Assembly: GCA_965365345.1 (NCBI GenBank)
Contig: CBDUBH010000019.1
Location: 1 to 43,569, forward strand
Origin: CBDUBH01 sp965365345
Lineage (GTDB): Bacteria; Bacteroidota; Ignavibacteria; Ignavibacteriales; SURF-24
Length of the DNA: 43,569 nucleotides
Reading direction: 5' to 3'
The notes under the pieces are model-generated. The model did not search any database. It was not told the origin of the DNA and saw only the letters and a list, made by a program, of their open reading frames with translations. Positions 16,385 through 25,816 of the stretch are shown here, in pieces (position 1 is the stretch's first letter; each line of letters starts with the position of its first letter). Made by a program: the position numbers and the translations under genes.

Positions 16385-16424
16385 AATTTTATTTTAATTA
16401 TTATAAATTATTTAAAATAAAATT
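16385..16424 (+). repeat. AT-rich 13-bp inverted repeat abutting a start codon
   Basis: AATTTTATTTTAA (16385-16397) and TTAAAATAAAATT (16412-16424) are perfect inverted copies around 14 nt. The right arm ends at the base before the ATG of the potassium channel gene. There is no other ribosome-binding sequence. It could be a regulator site or an RNA hairpin affecting translation, or a chance result of low complexity. Confidence 0.45.
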
Positions 16425-17252
16425 ATGGCAAGCGAAAGACCTTCCTCCGATTCTTTCAAATGGAAACGTAAACTTTACGAAATTATTTTTGAGGCTGATA
16501 CTCCTGCAGGAAAATTATTTGACATAATTTTGCTTTGGAGCATTCTTATCAGCGTTATTGCGGTTTTTCTTGAAAGTATTGAAGTTATTAGAGTTGAATA
16601 CGGAAATTTGCTTATCACGATCGAATGGTTTTTTACAATTCTATTTTCTATTGAATATATTTTAAGAATTTTAAGCGTAAGAAAACCTTTGGTTTATGCA
16701 CTGAGTTTTTACGGAATTGTTGATCTGCTTGCAATAATTCCTACTTACTTAAGTTTGATGTTTGTCGGAAGCAGATATCTGCTTGTAATAAGAATTTTAA
16801 GATTGTTGAGGATTTTCAGAATATTTAAACTTACACGATTTTTAACACAGGCAAATATTTTGAAAAGAGCGCTGCTTGCCGGCAGGGAAAAGATCATAGT
16901 TTTTCTTTTAACAGTTTTATCAATCGTTGTAATTATCGGCACTTTAATGTATGTGGTGGAAGGTCCGCAGCACGGATTTTCAAGCATTCCAAAAGCCATT
17001 TACTGGGCAATTGTAACTTTAACAACAGTCGGTTATGGCGATATTTCTCCTCAAACTCCTTTCGGACAATTTCTCGCATCAATTGTTATGATAATCGGTT
17101 ACGGAATTATTGCCGTGCCAACCGGAATTGTAACTGTTGAAATTGCAGAAGCAGTAAGAAAAAATGCGCAGATGAAAATTTGTCCTGGGTGCGAACGGGA
17201 TGGACACGATTCAGATTCTGTATTCTGTAAATATTGCAGCGCAAAATTATAA
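16425..17252 (+). CDS. Voltage-gated potassium channel with C-terminal zinc ribbon
   Basis: A 275-residue six-helix channel subunit. Helices S1-S4 span about 33-135, with S4 carrying the regularly spaced arginines of VIRILRLLRIFRIFKLTRF. The pore contains the K+ selectivity filter TVGYGD (201-206) between S5 and S6. After S6 there is no RCK domain. Instead a compact four-cysteine module follows, Cys253, Cys256, Cys268 and Cys271 (CPGCE...CKYC), which looks like a zinc ribbon facing the cytoplasm. It would form a tetrameric voltage-responsive K+ pathway. The channel call is confident; the role of the zinc ribbon is unknown. Confidence 0.92.
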   Translation: MASERPSSDSFKWKRKLYEIIFEADTPAGKLFDIILLWSILISVIAVFLESIEVIRVEYGNLLITIEWFFTILFSIEYILRILSVRKPLVYALSFYGIVDLLAIIPTYLSLMFVGSRYLLVIRILRLLRIFRIFKLTRFLTQANILKRALLAGREKIIVFLLTVLSIVVIIGTLMYVVEGPQHGFSSIPKAIYWAIVTLTTVGYGDISPQTPFGQFLASIVMIIGYGIIAVPTGIVTVEIAEAVRKNAQMKICPGCERDGHDSDSVFCKYCSAKL

Positions 17253-17387
17253 TGAGTAAATTCAAACTTGCATAAATATAATCGTTATACAATCTATTAT
17301 ATTTTTCATTTAAAATTTATTCTTTTTTAATTTCTTCATTTATTTTATAATAATTTGATATGCTGAATTCAAATTGTAAAATAAACA

Positions 17388-18806
17388 ATGAAGTTTAACC
17401 TGAAAAAATATTTAAATATCGAATTTCTTTTTTTTCTATCGCTATTTATTATTGGTGTTTTACATTGGCTGTACTTTTATAATTTTGGGAATGTTAATTT
17501 TACCGCTGAAGATTGGCAAAAAGAATTTAAATATTTGTCTATATTAAAGCATTCATTATTGTCATTTGAAATTCCGTGGCACATCGATCAATTTCTTCAA
17601 GGAACGAAAAAATTTCTGGGAAATCCGGAAGTTATTCTTTCTCCTCAAATATTTCTTTTAATTTTCCTTGATATAAAATCATTTATAATTATAAATACTT
17701 TGATAATGTTTTCTATAGGATTTGCAGGAATTTTATTGTTGAAACATCAGTTAAAAATTTCAATGATTCCTTTTACATTTTTGTTTTTACTTTTTAATTT
17801 TAACGGATATATTGTTTCGCATTTATTTGCAGGTCACTCAATGTGGCTGGGCTATTTCTTAATTCCGTTTTATTTTTACTTGCTCTTTAAATTATTTTTA
17901 TTTGAAAAAGAAATAATTTCAAATCTTAAAAATGAAGTAAAATTTTCAGTAATACTTTCATTTACAATTTATTTGGTTTTACTCCAGGGAGCTTTACATA
18001 TTTTTATCTGGCTTATTTTTTTCTTATCACTTGTGATAATTTTCAATTTAAGATTCATCAAAATTTATTTGATTACCTTGGCATTCACATTTTTAATTTC
18101 AGCACACAGAATAATTCCGGCAAATTATACCTATAATGATGCTTCAAGAAAATTTGTTACTGGTTATCCTGATTTTATTGTTTTAATTGAAGGATTAACT
18201 TTGATAAAGAAATGGTACAATCAAATAATTCCAAAAATAAATTGGTGGGAGTTTGATGCTTACATTGGATTATCGGCAACATTTTTTATTCTGGCTTTAA
18301 TCAGTGTGAAAATATATTTGAAATACGATGATAAATTATTTTCAAAATTATATTTGCCGTTATTTATTTTTTCAATATTCATTTTAGGCAATGTTTACAG
18401 TATATTTAACGAACTTTCTATTCCTTTTTTGAGTGTCGAAAGAATTTCTTCCCGGTTTATAATAATTCCGCTTTTGTTTCTATTTATATTCTCATCAAAT
18501 ATTTTAAGCAGAATTATTGATGAACGAAAAAATATTTACATCAAATTAATATCAGTTGTATTGATATTAATTTCCGGTTATGAATTATTCAATCATACAA
18601 AATTATACCGCCTGGTAAATTTAGAAAAATTTGTATCGGGTGAAATTATTCCCGCGCAAATTATTTTTATTGATGAACCTGAATATAAAATTACGGTTAT
18701 TATTTCTTACTTAATTTCACTGTTGTCAATATTGGCGATGATCATTTTGTTTTTAAAAACAAAAACCCGTTTGAAAAATCAACCGGGCATTGAAAAATTT
18801 AAATGA
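17388..18806 (+). CDS. Large polytopic membrane protein, GT-C glycosyltransferase-like
   Basis: A 472-residue protein with about 11-13 hydrophobic helices. Its first loop after helix 1 is long and polar (NVNFTAEDWQKEFKYLSILK) and contains acidic residues. The helix pattern and HLFAGHSMWLGYF loop resemble GT-C-type glycosyltransferases or YfhO-like proteins that act on lipid-linked sugars. No decisive catalytic motif was recognised, so this is a fold-level guess. It is convergent with manA, which makes GDP-mannose precursors in many bacteria, but proximity on opposite strands is weak support for a shared pathway. Confidence 0.65.
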   Translation: MKFNLKKYLNIEFLFFLSLFIIGVLHWLYFYNFGNVNFTAEDWQKEFKYLSILKHSLLSFEIPWHIDQFLQGTKKFLGNPEVILSPQIFLLIFLDIKSFIIINTLIMFSIGFAGILLLKHQLKISMIPFTFLFLLFNFNGYIVSHLFAGHSMWLGYFLIPFYFYLLFKLFLFEKEIISNLKNEVKFSVILSFTIYLVLLQGALHIFIWLIFFLSLVIIFNLRFIKIYLITLAFTFLISAHRIIPANYTYNDASRKFVTGYPDFIVLIEGLTLIKKWYNQIIPKINWWEFDAYIGLSATFFILALISVKIYLKYDDKLFSKLYLPLFIFSIFILGNVYSIFNELSIPFLSVERISSRFIIIPLLFLFIFSSNILSRIIDERKNIYIKLISVVLILISGYELFNHTKLYRLVNLEKFVSGEIIPAQIIFIDEPEYKITVIISYLISLLSILAMIILFLKTKTRLKNQPGIEKFK

Positions 18807-18911
18807 TCTGAAAATTTATTTCTTCAAAATCATTTTATTGATTGAACAAAATTGTATGCCTGAAATTAAAATGTAAATTCCGTAAGTAAGGTTCAAAAAA
18901 AATGAATATTT

Positions 18912-20135
18912 CTAAACGTTTGGTATTGAAGCTTTTACAATAACCGAATTTTTACTCGAATTAATTTCATATTTGCTTAATAAAGCAGGAATAAAAACAG
19001 AATTTCCTTTTTTAATTTCCATCTCGAAATTTTCTTTTTCTGATCTCAAACTTACACTACCTTCAAGCAGAAAAATAATTCCGGGTTTGCTGAAAGTTTC
19101 AAATGACAAATTTTCATTTTCATTTAATTCCAAAAATGAAACTTCAAATTCTTTCGCTTTTGTTTTATAAATTTTTTCTTCCGCAATTAATTCGGTATCT
19201 ATAATTTCAATTTCTTTTATAGCATAATCTACGGTTTCAATTAACGCAGGAATATCTTTAAATTTCGGTGTAAGTCCGGCGCGAATAACATTATCGGAAT
19301 TTGCCATACATTCAATAATATCGCCTTTAATGTATGCGTGAGGAATTCCGGCTTCCAAAAAAATCGCTTCGCCTTTTTGTAATTTTTTCAGCTTCAAAAT
19401 TAATACAGAAAGAAGTCCGGCATCGTTTTTATATTTCTCTTCAAGCTCTAAAAATAATTTTTCCTGTTCATTCTTTATTTCTTTTGATTGAATTTTTTCT
19501 TTCACTTTTTGAAGCGTGGAAATTAAATTATTTTCATTGGAATAATTGATTCCCGAATAAATATCTTTTAAGAATTTCTCTTGAACTTCCTTTTTTTTAT
19601 TTCTCATATTTTCTAAATCTTTTAAAGAAATATTTTCAGTTAAAGTTAAAATTGAAGGATGTTCAGTTAGCAGATCGCAAATTTCAGGTATGGATTTAAA
19701 TCCTGCCAAAGCAGTTAGTTCAGTTATGGCAATTGCAATTTCGGGTTTATGATTATCATCAGGATAATTCTTAGGATCTTTGGCATGAAGAAATTTTGCT
19801 TTTTCTTTATTTGGGTGAACCTGAATTGATAAACTTTCACAAGCGGATAATACTTTAAGAAGAAAAGGAAAATTTCCGTCAAAGTTTTGTATTACGAAAT
19901 CTCCTAAAACCTCTTTTGGATATTTTTCAATCAGATCAATCAATGGATAAGATTTATTATCAATCACCAAACATGATGATGCTTTTTTGTGAGCACCCAT
20001 CCAAAGTTCAGCGCAGGGAATATTTTCATCTACTTTTATATCAAGAAGTTTAGGAATTATCGCATCATTTCCTTTTGTACCCCATTCGTAATTCTGAATT
20101 TTATTTTCCATAAGATATGCAATTGCTCTCAACAT
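18912..20135 (-). CDS. manA: Mannose-6-phosphate isomerase, class I
   Basis: A 407-residue cytoplasmic zinc enzyme that interconverts mannose 6-phosphate and fructose 6-phosphate. The N-terminal IQNYEWG is the family opening. Zinc ligands are visible in SIQVHPNKEKA (Gln and His), in the Glu of HKPEIAIA and in the later His of GIPHAYIKG. The active-site Arg lies in NVIRAGLTPKFKD. Length and order match type I enzymes such as E. coli ManA. ATG at 20135 and ATG at 20111 are both possible; the second gives the more usual N-terminus. The product could feed GDP-mannose or other sugar synthesis. Confidence 0.93.
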   Translation of the reverse strand: MLRAIAYLMENKIQNYEWGTKGNDAIIPKLLDIKVDENIPCAELWMGAHKKASSCLVIDNKSYPLIDLIEKYPKEVLGDFVIQNFDGNFPFLLKVLSACESLSIQVHPNKEKAKFLHAKDPKNYPDDNHKPEIAIAITELTALAGFKSIPEICDLLTEHPSILTLTENISLKDLENMRNKKKEVQEKFLKDIYSGINYSNENNLISTLQKVKEKIQSKEIKNEQEKLFLELEEKYKNDAGLLSVLILKLKKLQKGEAIFLEAGIPHAYIKGDIIECMANSDNVIRAGLTPKFKDIPALIETVDYAIKEIEIIDTELIAEEKIYKTKAKEFEVSFLELNENENLSFETFSKPGIIFLLEGSVSLRSEKENFEMEIKKGNSVFIPALLSKYEINSSKNSVIVKASIPNV

Positions 20136-20552
20136 AAAATTTCCTTGCCTAATTAATTTTATCTCTGATTTTCTTATCCGAAATTTACACGAATAATTTT
20201 TAAAAGTTAAGTTTTAAAATGCACGCGGCAAAATAAAAACGGATTTTTTAATGAAGATCGTTCGTTAAAAACAACAGAATTTAAAAGGCAAAAATAATTT
20301 AGGAAAATATTTAATTATTGATTTAATTTATAAGGTAAAATATTTTTTTTGTTAAAAAAGTTTTGTGAATTATCGCTATGTAATTTTGAAAAATTTTAAG
20401 CAAAGACGAAATTCTAAAACCGGAAAATCATAAATAATAAAATTATGAATTGAATGAAAAATCCTTTTAAATATCTTAACAAAATTAATTTCAAATAATT
20501 AATTTTTAGAAAAATATTCGATGATAAAATAATATAATTCAAAAATAAAAAA
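20136..20552. other. AT-rich intergenic region between divergent manA and cotH-like genes
   Basis: No plausible coding region or RNA gene is visible. A short open frame overlapping the end of this stretch on the minus strand is low-complexity Phe/Ile/Leu and is not a gene. Promoters for the two divergent genes must lie here, but I cannot point to a convincing -35/-10 or sigma54 pair. I see no significant repeat. Confidence 0.4.
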
Positions 20553-22238
20553 GTGAAGAAAATGTTTATCTCAAAAAACTTTAAAATGCTTTCGGTTCTT
20601 GTAATTTTGCTTTTGCTGAATTCCACGCAAACTTTAACGGCACAAATCTTGTTTGAAAATACTGAAGCAGTAAAACTTGATTCATCAAATTTGCCGATCG
20701 TAATTTTGAATACAAACGGACAAGCAATCCTTGATGATCCGAAAATTGAAGCCGATATGAAAATAATTTATAACGGCGAAGGAAAAATGAATCACGTTAG
20801 CGATACAACTTTCGATTACAACGGAAAGATCGGGATTGAAATCCGCGGTTCATCATCGCAAATGTTTCCTAAAAAACAATATGGATTTGAAACCCGCGAC
20901 GAAGCAGGAGAAGAATTAAACGTATCATTATTAGGATTTCCTTCGGGTGATGATTGGATCTTTTTTGCGCCCTACAACGATAAATCTTTAATTCGCGATG
21001 CTTTGATGTACAAAATTTCAAATTTGGTCGGAAGATATGCAAGCCGCTCAAAATATTGCGAAATGATTCTTAACGGCGAATATATGGGCGTTTACGTTCT
21101 TTTCGAAAAAATCAAAAGGAACAAAAACAGAGTCAACATTACTAAAATGTCAGAAGAAGATATTTCCGGTGACGCTGTAACCGGCGGTTATATAATCAAG
21201 ATTGATAAGGTTGATCCCGATGAAAAATTTTGGACTTCATCAATTACGCCATATGAAAAAGCAAGATACGTTTATGAATATCCAAAATCTGATAATATTG
21301 TAGTTGAACAGGAAAATTACATAAAAAATTATATAACTGATTTTGAAGCGGTAATGAACACACCGAATTATGCTGATTCAACTATTGGTTATCCGAAATT
21401 CATTGATGAAAGTTCATTTATTGATTTTATTTTGCTGAATGAAATTCCAAAAAATATTGATGCTTACAGAATAAGCACTTTTATGCATAAAGACCGCGAC
21501 AGCAAAGACGGAAAGTTAATTGCGGGACCGATCTGGGATTTCAATTTAGGATTTGGAAATGCCAATTATTATGATGTTGCAAATACTCAAGGTTGGCACT
21601 TAAAATATGATGGTTTCGGATCTAATGAAGATTTTCTTCAGCCTTTTTATTGGGAAAAATTATTTGATGATGCCGGTTTCAAATTAAGAATGGCTAAAAG
21701 ATGGAAAGAGATCAGAACAACATCGCTTACTACGGAAAAAGTACTAAGTGAAGTTGATTCGCTTGTAAATCTTTTAGATAAAGCACAGCAAAGAAATTTT
21801 GAAAAATGGCCTGTGCTTGGTGTTCATGTTTGGCCGAATTCTTTCGTTGGACAAACTTATTTTGAAGAAGTTCAATTTTTGAAGAACTGGATTACAGCGC
21901 GTTTGGCTTGGATGGATTCCGAATTAAATAAAATTGTAAATGTTGAAAATGAAAATTTGATTCCACAGGATTTCAAACTTTCACAAAATTATCCAAATCC
22001 TTTTAACTCTTCAACGATCATAAATTATCAAATTCCGTTTGAAGGAAATGTTAAACTTTCAGTTTACGATATGCTAGGAAGGGAAATTGCGGTTTTGGAA
22101 AATTCATTTAAAACTGCCGGAAATTATAATTACAAATTTGACGCAAAGAATTTTTCAACGGGAATTTATTTTTACAGATTACAAATTGAAGGCGCGCAGA
22201 CAAAAAGCGAAATGAAAAAATTTGTTTTGCTTAAATAA
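20553..22238 (+). CDS. CotH-family secreted protein with type IX sorting domain
   Basis: A 561-residue secreted protein. The signal peptide covers about 1-30. A CotH kinase-like domain spans about 45-440, with IEIRGSSSQMFPKKQYGFE, DWIFFAPYNDKSLIRD, GEYMGVYVLFEKIKRNKNRVNI and the metal-binding GPIWDFNLGFGN. The last ~85 residues form a C-terminal sorting domain starting at LSQNYPNPFNSSTIINYQIP and ending ...MKKFVLLK, the signal for type IX secretion and surface attachment in Bacteroidota and Ignavibacteria. CotH proteins are atypical protein kinases in spore coats; outside spore formers their role is unclear. GTG at 20553 and ATG at 20562 are both possible starts. Confidence 0.92.
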   Translation: MKKMFISKNFKMLSVLVILLLLNSTQTLTAQILFENTEAVKLDSSNLPIVILNTNGQAILDDPKIEADMKIIYNGEGKMNHVSDTTFDYNGKIGIEIRGSSSQMFPKKQYGFETRDEAGEELNVSLLGFPSGDDWIFFAPYNDKSLIRDALMYKISNLVGRYASRSKYCEMILNGEYMGVYVLFEKIKRNKNRVNITKMSEEDISGDAVTGGYIIKIDKVDPDEKFWTSSITPYEKARYVYEYPKSDNIVVEQENYIKNYITDFEAVMNTPNYADSTIGYPKFIDESSFIDFILLNEIPKNIDAYRISTFMHKDRDSKDGKLIAGPIWDFNLGFGNANYYDVANTQGWHLKYDGFGSNEDFLQPFYWEKLFDDAGFKLRMAKRWKEIRTTSLTTEKVLSEVDSLVNLLDKAQQRNFEKWPVLGVHVWPNSFVGQTYFEEVQFLKNWITARLAWMDSELNKIVNVENENLIPQDFKLSQNYPNPFNSSTIINYQIPFEGNVKLSVYDMLGREIAVLENSFKTAGNYNYKFDAKNFSTGIYFYRLQIEGAQTKSEMKKFVLLK

Positions 22239-22268
22239 TATTCCGGTAACATTACATTAAAATTTTTC

Positions 22269-22310
22269 AAAGTGAAATTTCATTATTATTTAATGATGAA
22301 GTTTCACTTT
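22269..22310 (+). terminator. Intrinsic terminator after the CotH gene
   Basis: AAAGTGAAATTTCAT (22269-22283) and ATGAAGTTTCACTTT (22296-22310) pair over 15 positions with one G-T wobble and a 12-nt loop, followed at once by TTTTATTTT. A classic rho-independent terminator. Confidence 0.88.
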
Positions 22311-22429
22311 TTTATTTTAAAATATTTTTTGATGTTTAAAATCGTAATTTTATTTTATTGAATTTCAAAAATCTTGAATTTCATAAAAGATCAAATCAAA
22401 AAAACTTTCAAAAATTTCGGGAATCAAAA

Positions 22430-23950
22430 ATGAAAAAGCTTATTGTTTTCTGTTTGGTTCAATTTTTATTTCTCAGCAACTCATTTTCGCAGCAGCCCGC
22501 TTTTATTACTGATAGTCTTGATGTTTACATTGAACGCGCTCTTAAAAATTGGGAAATTCCCGGCGCTGCGGTATTGATTGTTAAAGACGGAAAAATTGTT
22601 GTTTCAAAAGGTTACGGCGTGCGCGAGTCAGGCAAGCCGGAAAAAGTTGATGAGAACACTTTGTTTTTAATCGGTTCAAATACAAAAGCATTTACCGGAA
22701 CCGCGCTCGCAATTTTGGAACATGAAAAGAAATTCAAACTTGAAGATAAAGTAAATTCTTATTTGCCTGATTTCAAAATGAAAGATGAATGGGTAACCAA
22801 AAATTTAAATCTTGTCGATATTGTTTCGCACAGAATGGGATTCGGAACGTTTCAAGGCGATTTTATGTATTGGACTTCCGATTTAACTTCAGATGGAGTG
22901 ATTGAAAAATTCGGGAATCTTGAACCAATGTATGATTTTCGCACGAAGTACGGGTACACAAATGCCGGTTACGGAGTTGCCGGAAAAATAATCGAAAAAG
23001 TTTCGGGCAAAACATGGAACGATTTTATAAAAGAAAAAATTTTCGTTCCGCTTGATATGAAAAGATCAACTCCGCTTTCGGTTGATTATGCAAAATCGGA
23101 AAATATTGCAGTCGCTCACACAAATGTTAACGGAAAAATTTTGCCGATTGAATTTCAAAGTCTTGATAACCTTGCGCCATGCGGAAGTATCGGTTCATCG
23201 GTAAAAGATCTTCAAGGCTGGATAATTGCTCAACTCGATAGCGGAAGATTTAACGGGAAAACGGTTTTGCCTTTTGATGTTATTAAAAGAACAAGACAGC
23301 CGCAAACAATTATCGGACGTGCAAGACATCCGTTTAACGCCGTAAATTTTTCACTTTACGGACTCGGCTGGGTCCTTGAAGATTACGAAGGTCGTGAAAT
23401 TGTTTCGCACACAGGCGGCGTAAACGGATTTGTAACTTCCGTAACTTTATTGCCAAAAGAAAATCTTGGTATTGTTGTTTTGACAAATACAGACCAGAAC
23501 GCATTTTATCAGATGTTAAAATGGGAAATCATTGATTCATATTTGGGATTGCCTTACAGAAATTATGATAGTTATATGTTTAACAGAGCATCAAAAAGTA
23601 TTCAGAAAAATAAAGAACTACTTTCCGCCTTGCGCGATAGCGTTACGATGAATATTAAACCGGAATTTGATGAATCTTCAATTGCGGGAAAATATGAACA
23701 TGAAGTTTACGGCTTTGCGGAAATTGTTCCGAAAGAAAATTATTATGAATTGAAACTTCAGCATCACTCAAATAAATCAGGCAAACTTGAATACATCGGA
23801 AACAACAGATTTTTGTGCACTTATTCTGATCCGACTTACGGAATTAAAGTTTTTCCATTCGAAATTGAAAAAGGGAAAGTGAAATCATTTGATCTTTATG
23901 TTGTGGATTTTCTTGAATCGTATCCTTATAAATTTGTAAAAACCAATTAA
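22430..23950 (+). CDS. Exported serine hydrolase, class C beta-lactamase family with DUF3471-like tail
   Basis: ATG at 22430 starts a 506-residue protein with a signal peptide (cleavage after about residue 20, SNSFS-QQ); the open frame extends upstream but lacks a signal. The beta-lactamase-like domain has the SxxK nucleophile motif with Ser83 and Lys86 (GSNTKAF), the YxN motif in KYGYTNAGYG, and the third motif HTGG. The C-terminal ~110 residues form a beta-rich domain of the DUF3471 type. Such proteins are periplasmic or lipid-facing peptidases/esterases and only rarely true beta-lactamases. The gene is flanked by terminators on both sides, so it is a single-gene unit. The substrate is unknown. 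Confidence 0.9.
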   Translation: MKKLIVFCLVQFLFLSNSFSQQPAFITDSLDVYIERALKNWEIPGAAVLIVKDGKIVVSKGYGVRESGKPEKVDENTLFLIGSNTKAFTGTALAILEHEKKFKLEDKVNSYLPDFKMKDEWVTKNLNLVDIVSHRMGFGTFQGDFMYWTSDLTSDGVIEKFGNLEPMYDFRTKYGYTNAGYGVAGKIIEKVSGKTWNDFIKEKIFVPLDMKRSTPLSVDYAKSENIAVAHTNVNGKILPIEFQSLDNLAPCGSIGSSVKDLQGWIIAQLDSGRFNGKTVLPFDVIKRTRQPQTIIGRARHPFNAVNFSLYGLGWVLEDYEGREIVSHTGGVNGFVTSVTLLPKENLGIVVLTNTDQNAFYQMLKWEIIDSYLGLPYRNYDSYMFNRASKSIQKNKELLSALRDSVTMNIKPEFDESSIAGKYEHEVYGFAEIVPKENYYELKLQHHSNKSGKLEYIGNNRFLCTYSDPTYGIKVFPFEIEKGKVKSFDLYVVDFLESYPYKFVKTN

Positions 23951-23980
23951 AAATATTTTTTTAAGAATAAGATCATTTAT

Positions 23981-24011
23981 AAAAATTCCGGACTAAAATT
24001 CCGGAATTTTT
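23981..24011 (+). terminator. Intrinsic terminator after the serine hydrolase
   Basis: A perfect 11-bp inverted repeat, AAAAATTCCGG (23981-23991) and CCGGAATTTTT (24001-24011), with a 9-nt loop and a T-rich tail. It lies 31 nt after the stop codon. Confidence 0.9.
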
Positions 24012-24194
24012 ATTTTAAATTCAGCTTTGAAATTTTCAAATAATGATTATAAATAACTTTTCTGATTTTTTGGAAAAGTTTATTTCAAACTATTATCCGG
24101 AAAAAATCAAACTTTCAAAATTCGAAAATTCTTGTATCGTTATCTGTAAATTTTATATTATTATAAATATCCTCAATAAAAATTACGGGACGCT

Positions 24195-25721
24195 ATGGTA
24201 AATTCCGATGTGGAAAAGAATGGATTTTTTTCGAAATTTTTAAAAATAATTGAAAAAGTCGGTAATGCATTGCCGGATCCGACTTCACTTTTCGCAATAG
24301 CTGCGGGCTTGGTAATTGTACTTTCGGGAATTACAAGTCTATTTCATCTTGAAGTTGTTCACCCGGGAACAGGCGAAACAATTACACCGGTAAATTTATT
24401 TTCAGTTGAAGGAATTCATCTTATATTAAAAAATCTTGTTGTAAATTTTACTTCGTTTGCGCCGTTGGGAACTGTACTTGTTTCATTGCTTGGAATTGGA
24501 ATTGCAGAAGGAACCGGATTAATTGGCGCGGCTTTGCGTTTGCTTGTACTTTCAGCTCCGAAAAAACTTTTAACTTTTGTAATTGTACTTGCCGGAATTT
24601 TATCAAACACCGCAAGCGAAGTCGGTTATGTTTTACTTGTGCCTTTAGCTGCGGTAATTTTTCAATCTGTTGGAAGAAATCCTTTAGCGGGAATGGCAAC
24701 CGCCTTCGCTGCAGTTTCTGCAGGCTACAGCGCAAATATTTTACTCGGAACAATTGACCCTTTGCTTGCAGGATTATCAGAAGAGGCGGCAAGAATTATT
24801 GATAAATCTTACGAAGTAAATCCTGCGGCAAATTATTATTTTATGTTTGTTTCCACATTTATACTTGCTGCTGCGGGAACTTGGGTAACCGAAAAAATTG
24901 TAATTCCAAGATTGGGAAAATATCAGGGCGAGCACGAACAAGAACCTCTGAAAAAATTAGATGCCAATGAAAAGAAAGGACTTTTATACACTCTTTATGC
25001 AGTTTTAGTTTTGACCGCAATAATTTTGTGGGGCACAATTCCTGAAAATGGATTTTTGCGCGACCCCGAAACAGGAAGTTTGCTTCGTTCGCCTTTCATG
25101 TCAGGAATCGTAGCTTTAATTTTTGTCGGCGGCGCGGTTGCCGGAATCGCTTACGGAATTGGCGCAGGCACAGTTAAAAATGATAAAGATGTTATTAAAG
25201 GAATGTCCGCTTCGATGAAAACTTTGGGTTCCTATATTGTACTCGTATTTTTTGCCGCGCAATTTGTAGCATTTTTCAATTGGACGAATTTAGGATTAAT
25301 CTTTGCAATTGAAGGCGCCGGATTTTTGAAGGCATTAAATCTCGGAAGCGTTCCTTTGATGATAAGTTTTATTCTCATTTCCGCCGTGATAAATCTTTTT
25401 ATGGGAAGCGCTTCAGCGAAATGGGCAATTATGGCTCCGGTATTTATTCCGATGTTCATGCTATTGGGAATTACTCCGGAATTTACTCAAGCAGCATACA
25501 GAGTTGGCGATAGCGTTACAAATATTATTTCTCCAATGATGTCATATTTTGCCCTTATTGTTGCATTTTTTCAGCGTTACGATGAAAAAGCGGGAATGGG
25601 AACAATCATTGCAACAATGCTTCCATATACTATAGTATTTTTAATAATTTGGACTATAATGCTTATCGTTTGGATGATCTTTGAAATTCCTGTTGGACCC
25701 GGCGCAAATTTGTATATGTAA
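24195..25721 (+). CDS. AbgT-family transporter
   Basis: A 508-residue inner-membrane transporter with about 11-13 helices. The opening VEKVGNALPDPTSLF-like segment (here EKVGNALPDPTSLFAIAA), the long first periplasmic loop, SNTASEVGYVLLVPLAA, and the re-entrant NLFMGSASAKWAIMAPVFIPMF near residue 400 are AbgT-family signatures. The family takes up p-aminobenzoyl-glutamate or exports antimetabolites such as sulfonamides, using the proton or sodium gradient. Which activity applies here cannot be decided. The gene has no obvious functional partner. Confidence 0.93.
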   Translation: MVNSDVEKNGFFSKFLKIIEKVGNALPDPTSLFAIAAGLVIVLSGITSLFHLEVVHPGTGETITPVNLFSVEGIHLILKNLVVNFTSFAPLGTVLVSLLGIGIAEGTGLIGAALRLLVLSAPKKLLTFVIVLAGILSNTASEVGYVLLVPLAAVIFQSVGRNPLAGMATAFAAVSAGYSANILLGTIDPLLAGLSEEAARIIDKSYEVNPAANYYFMFVSTFILAAAGTWVTEKIVIPRLGKYQGEHEQEPLKKLDANEKKGLLYTLYAVLVLTAIILWGTIPENGFLRDPETGSLLRSPFMSGIVALIFVGGAVAGIAYGIGAGTVKNDKDVIKGMSASMKTLGSYIVLVFFAAQFVAFFNWTNLGLIFAIEGAGFLKALNLGSVPLMISFILISAVINLFMGSASAKWAIMAPVFIPMFMLLGITPEFTQAAYRVGDSVTNIISPMMSYFALIVAFFQRYDEKAGMGTIIATMLPYTIVFLIIWTIMLIVWMIFEIPVGPGANLYM

Positions 25722-25816
25722 ATTTCCGGTTAATAGAATCGAATAAATAACTTGATATAAAATTTAGTTGAGTTAAATGATCATGAAAAATATTTTTAAA
25801 AATTGCCGGATGAAAA

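Noticed and set aside
20414..20626. Minus-strand 70-residue open frame
   Set aside because: It overlaps the start of the CotH gene, is low-complexity Phe/Ile/Leu and has no ribosome-binding site or recognisable domain.
22358..22429. Upstream extension of the serine hydrolase from a TTG codon
   Set aside because: It would place 24 polar residues in front of a clear signal peptide; ATG 22430 is the better start.
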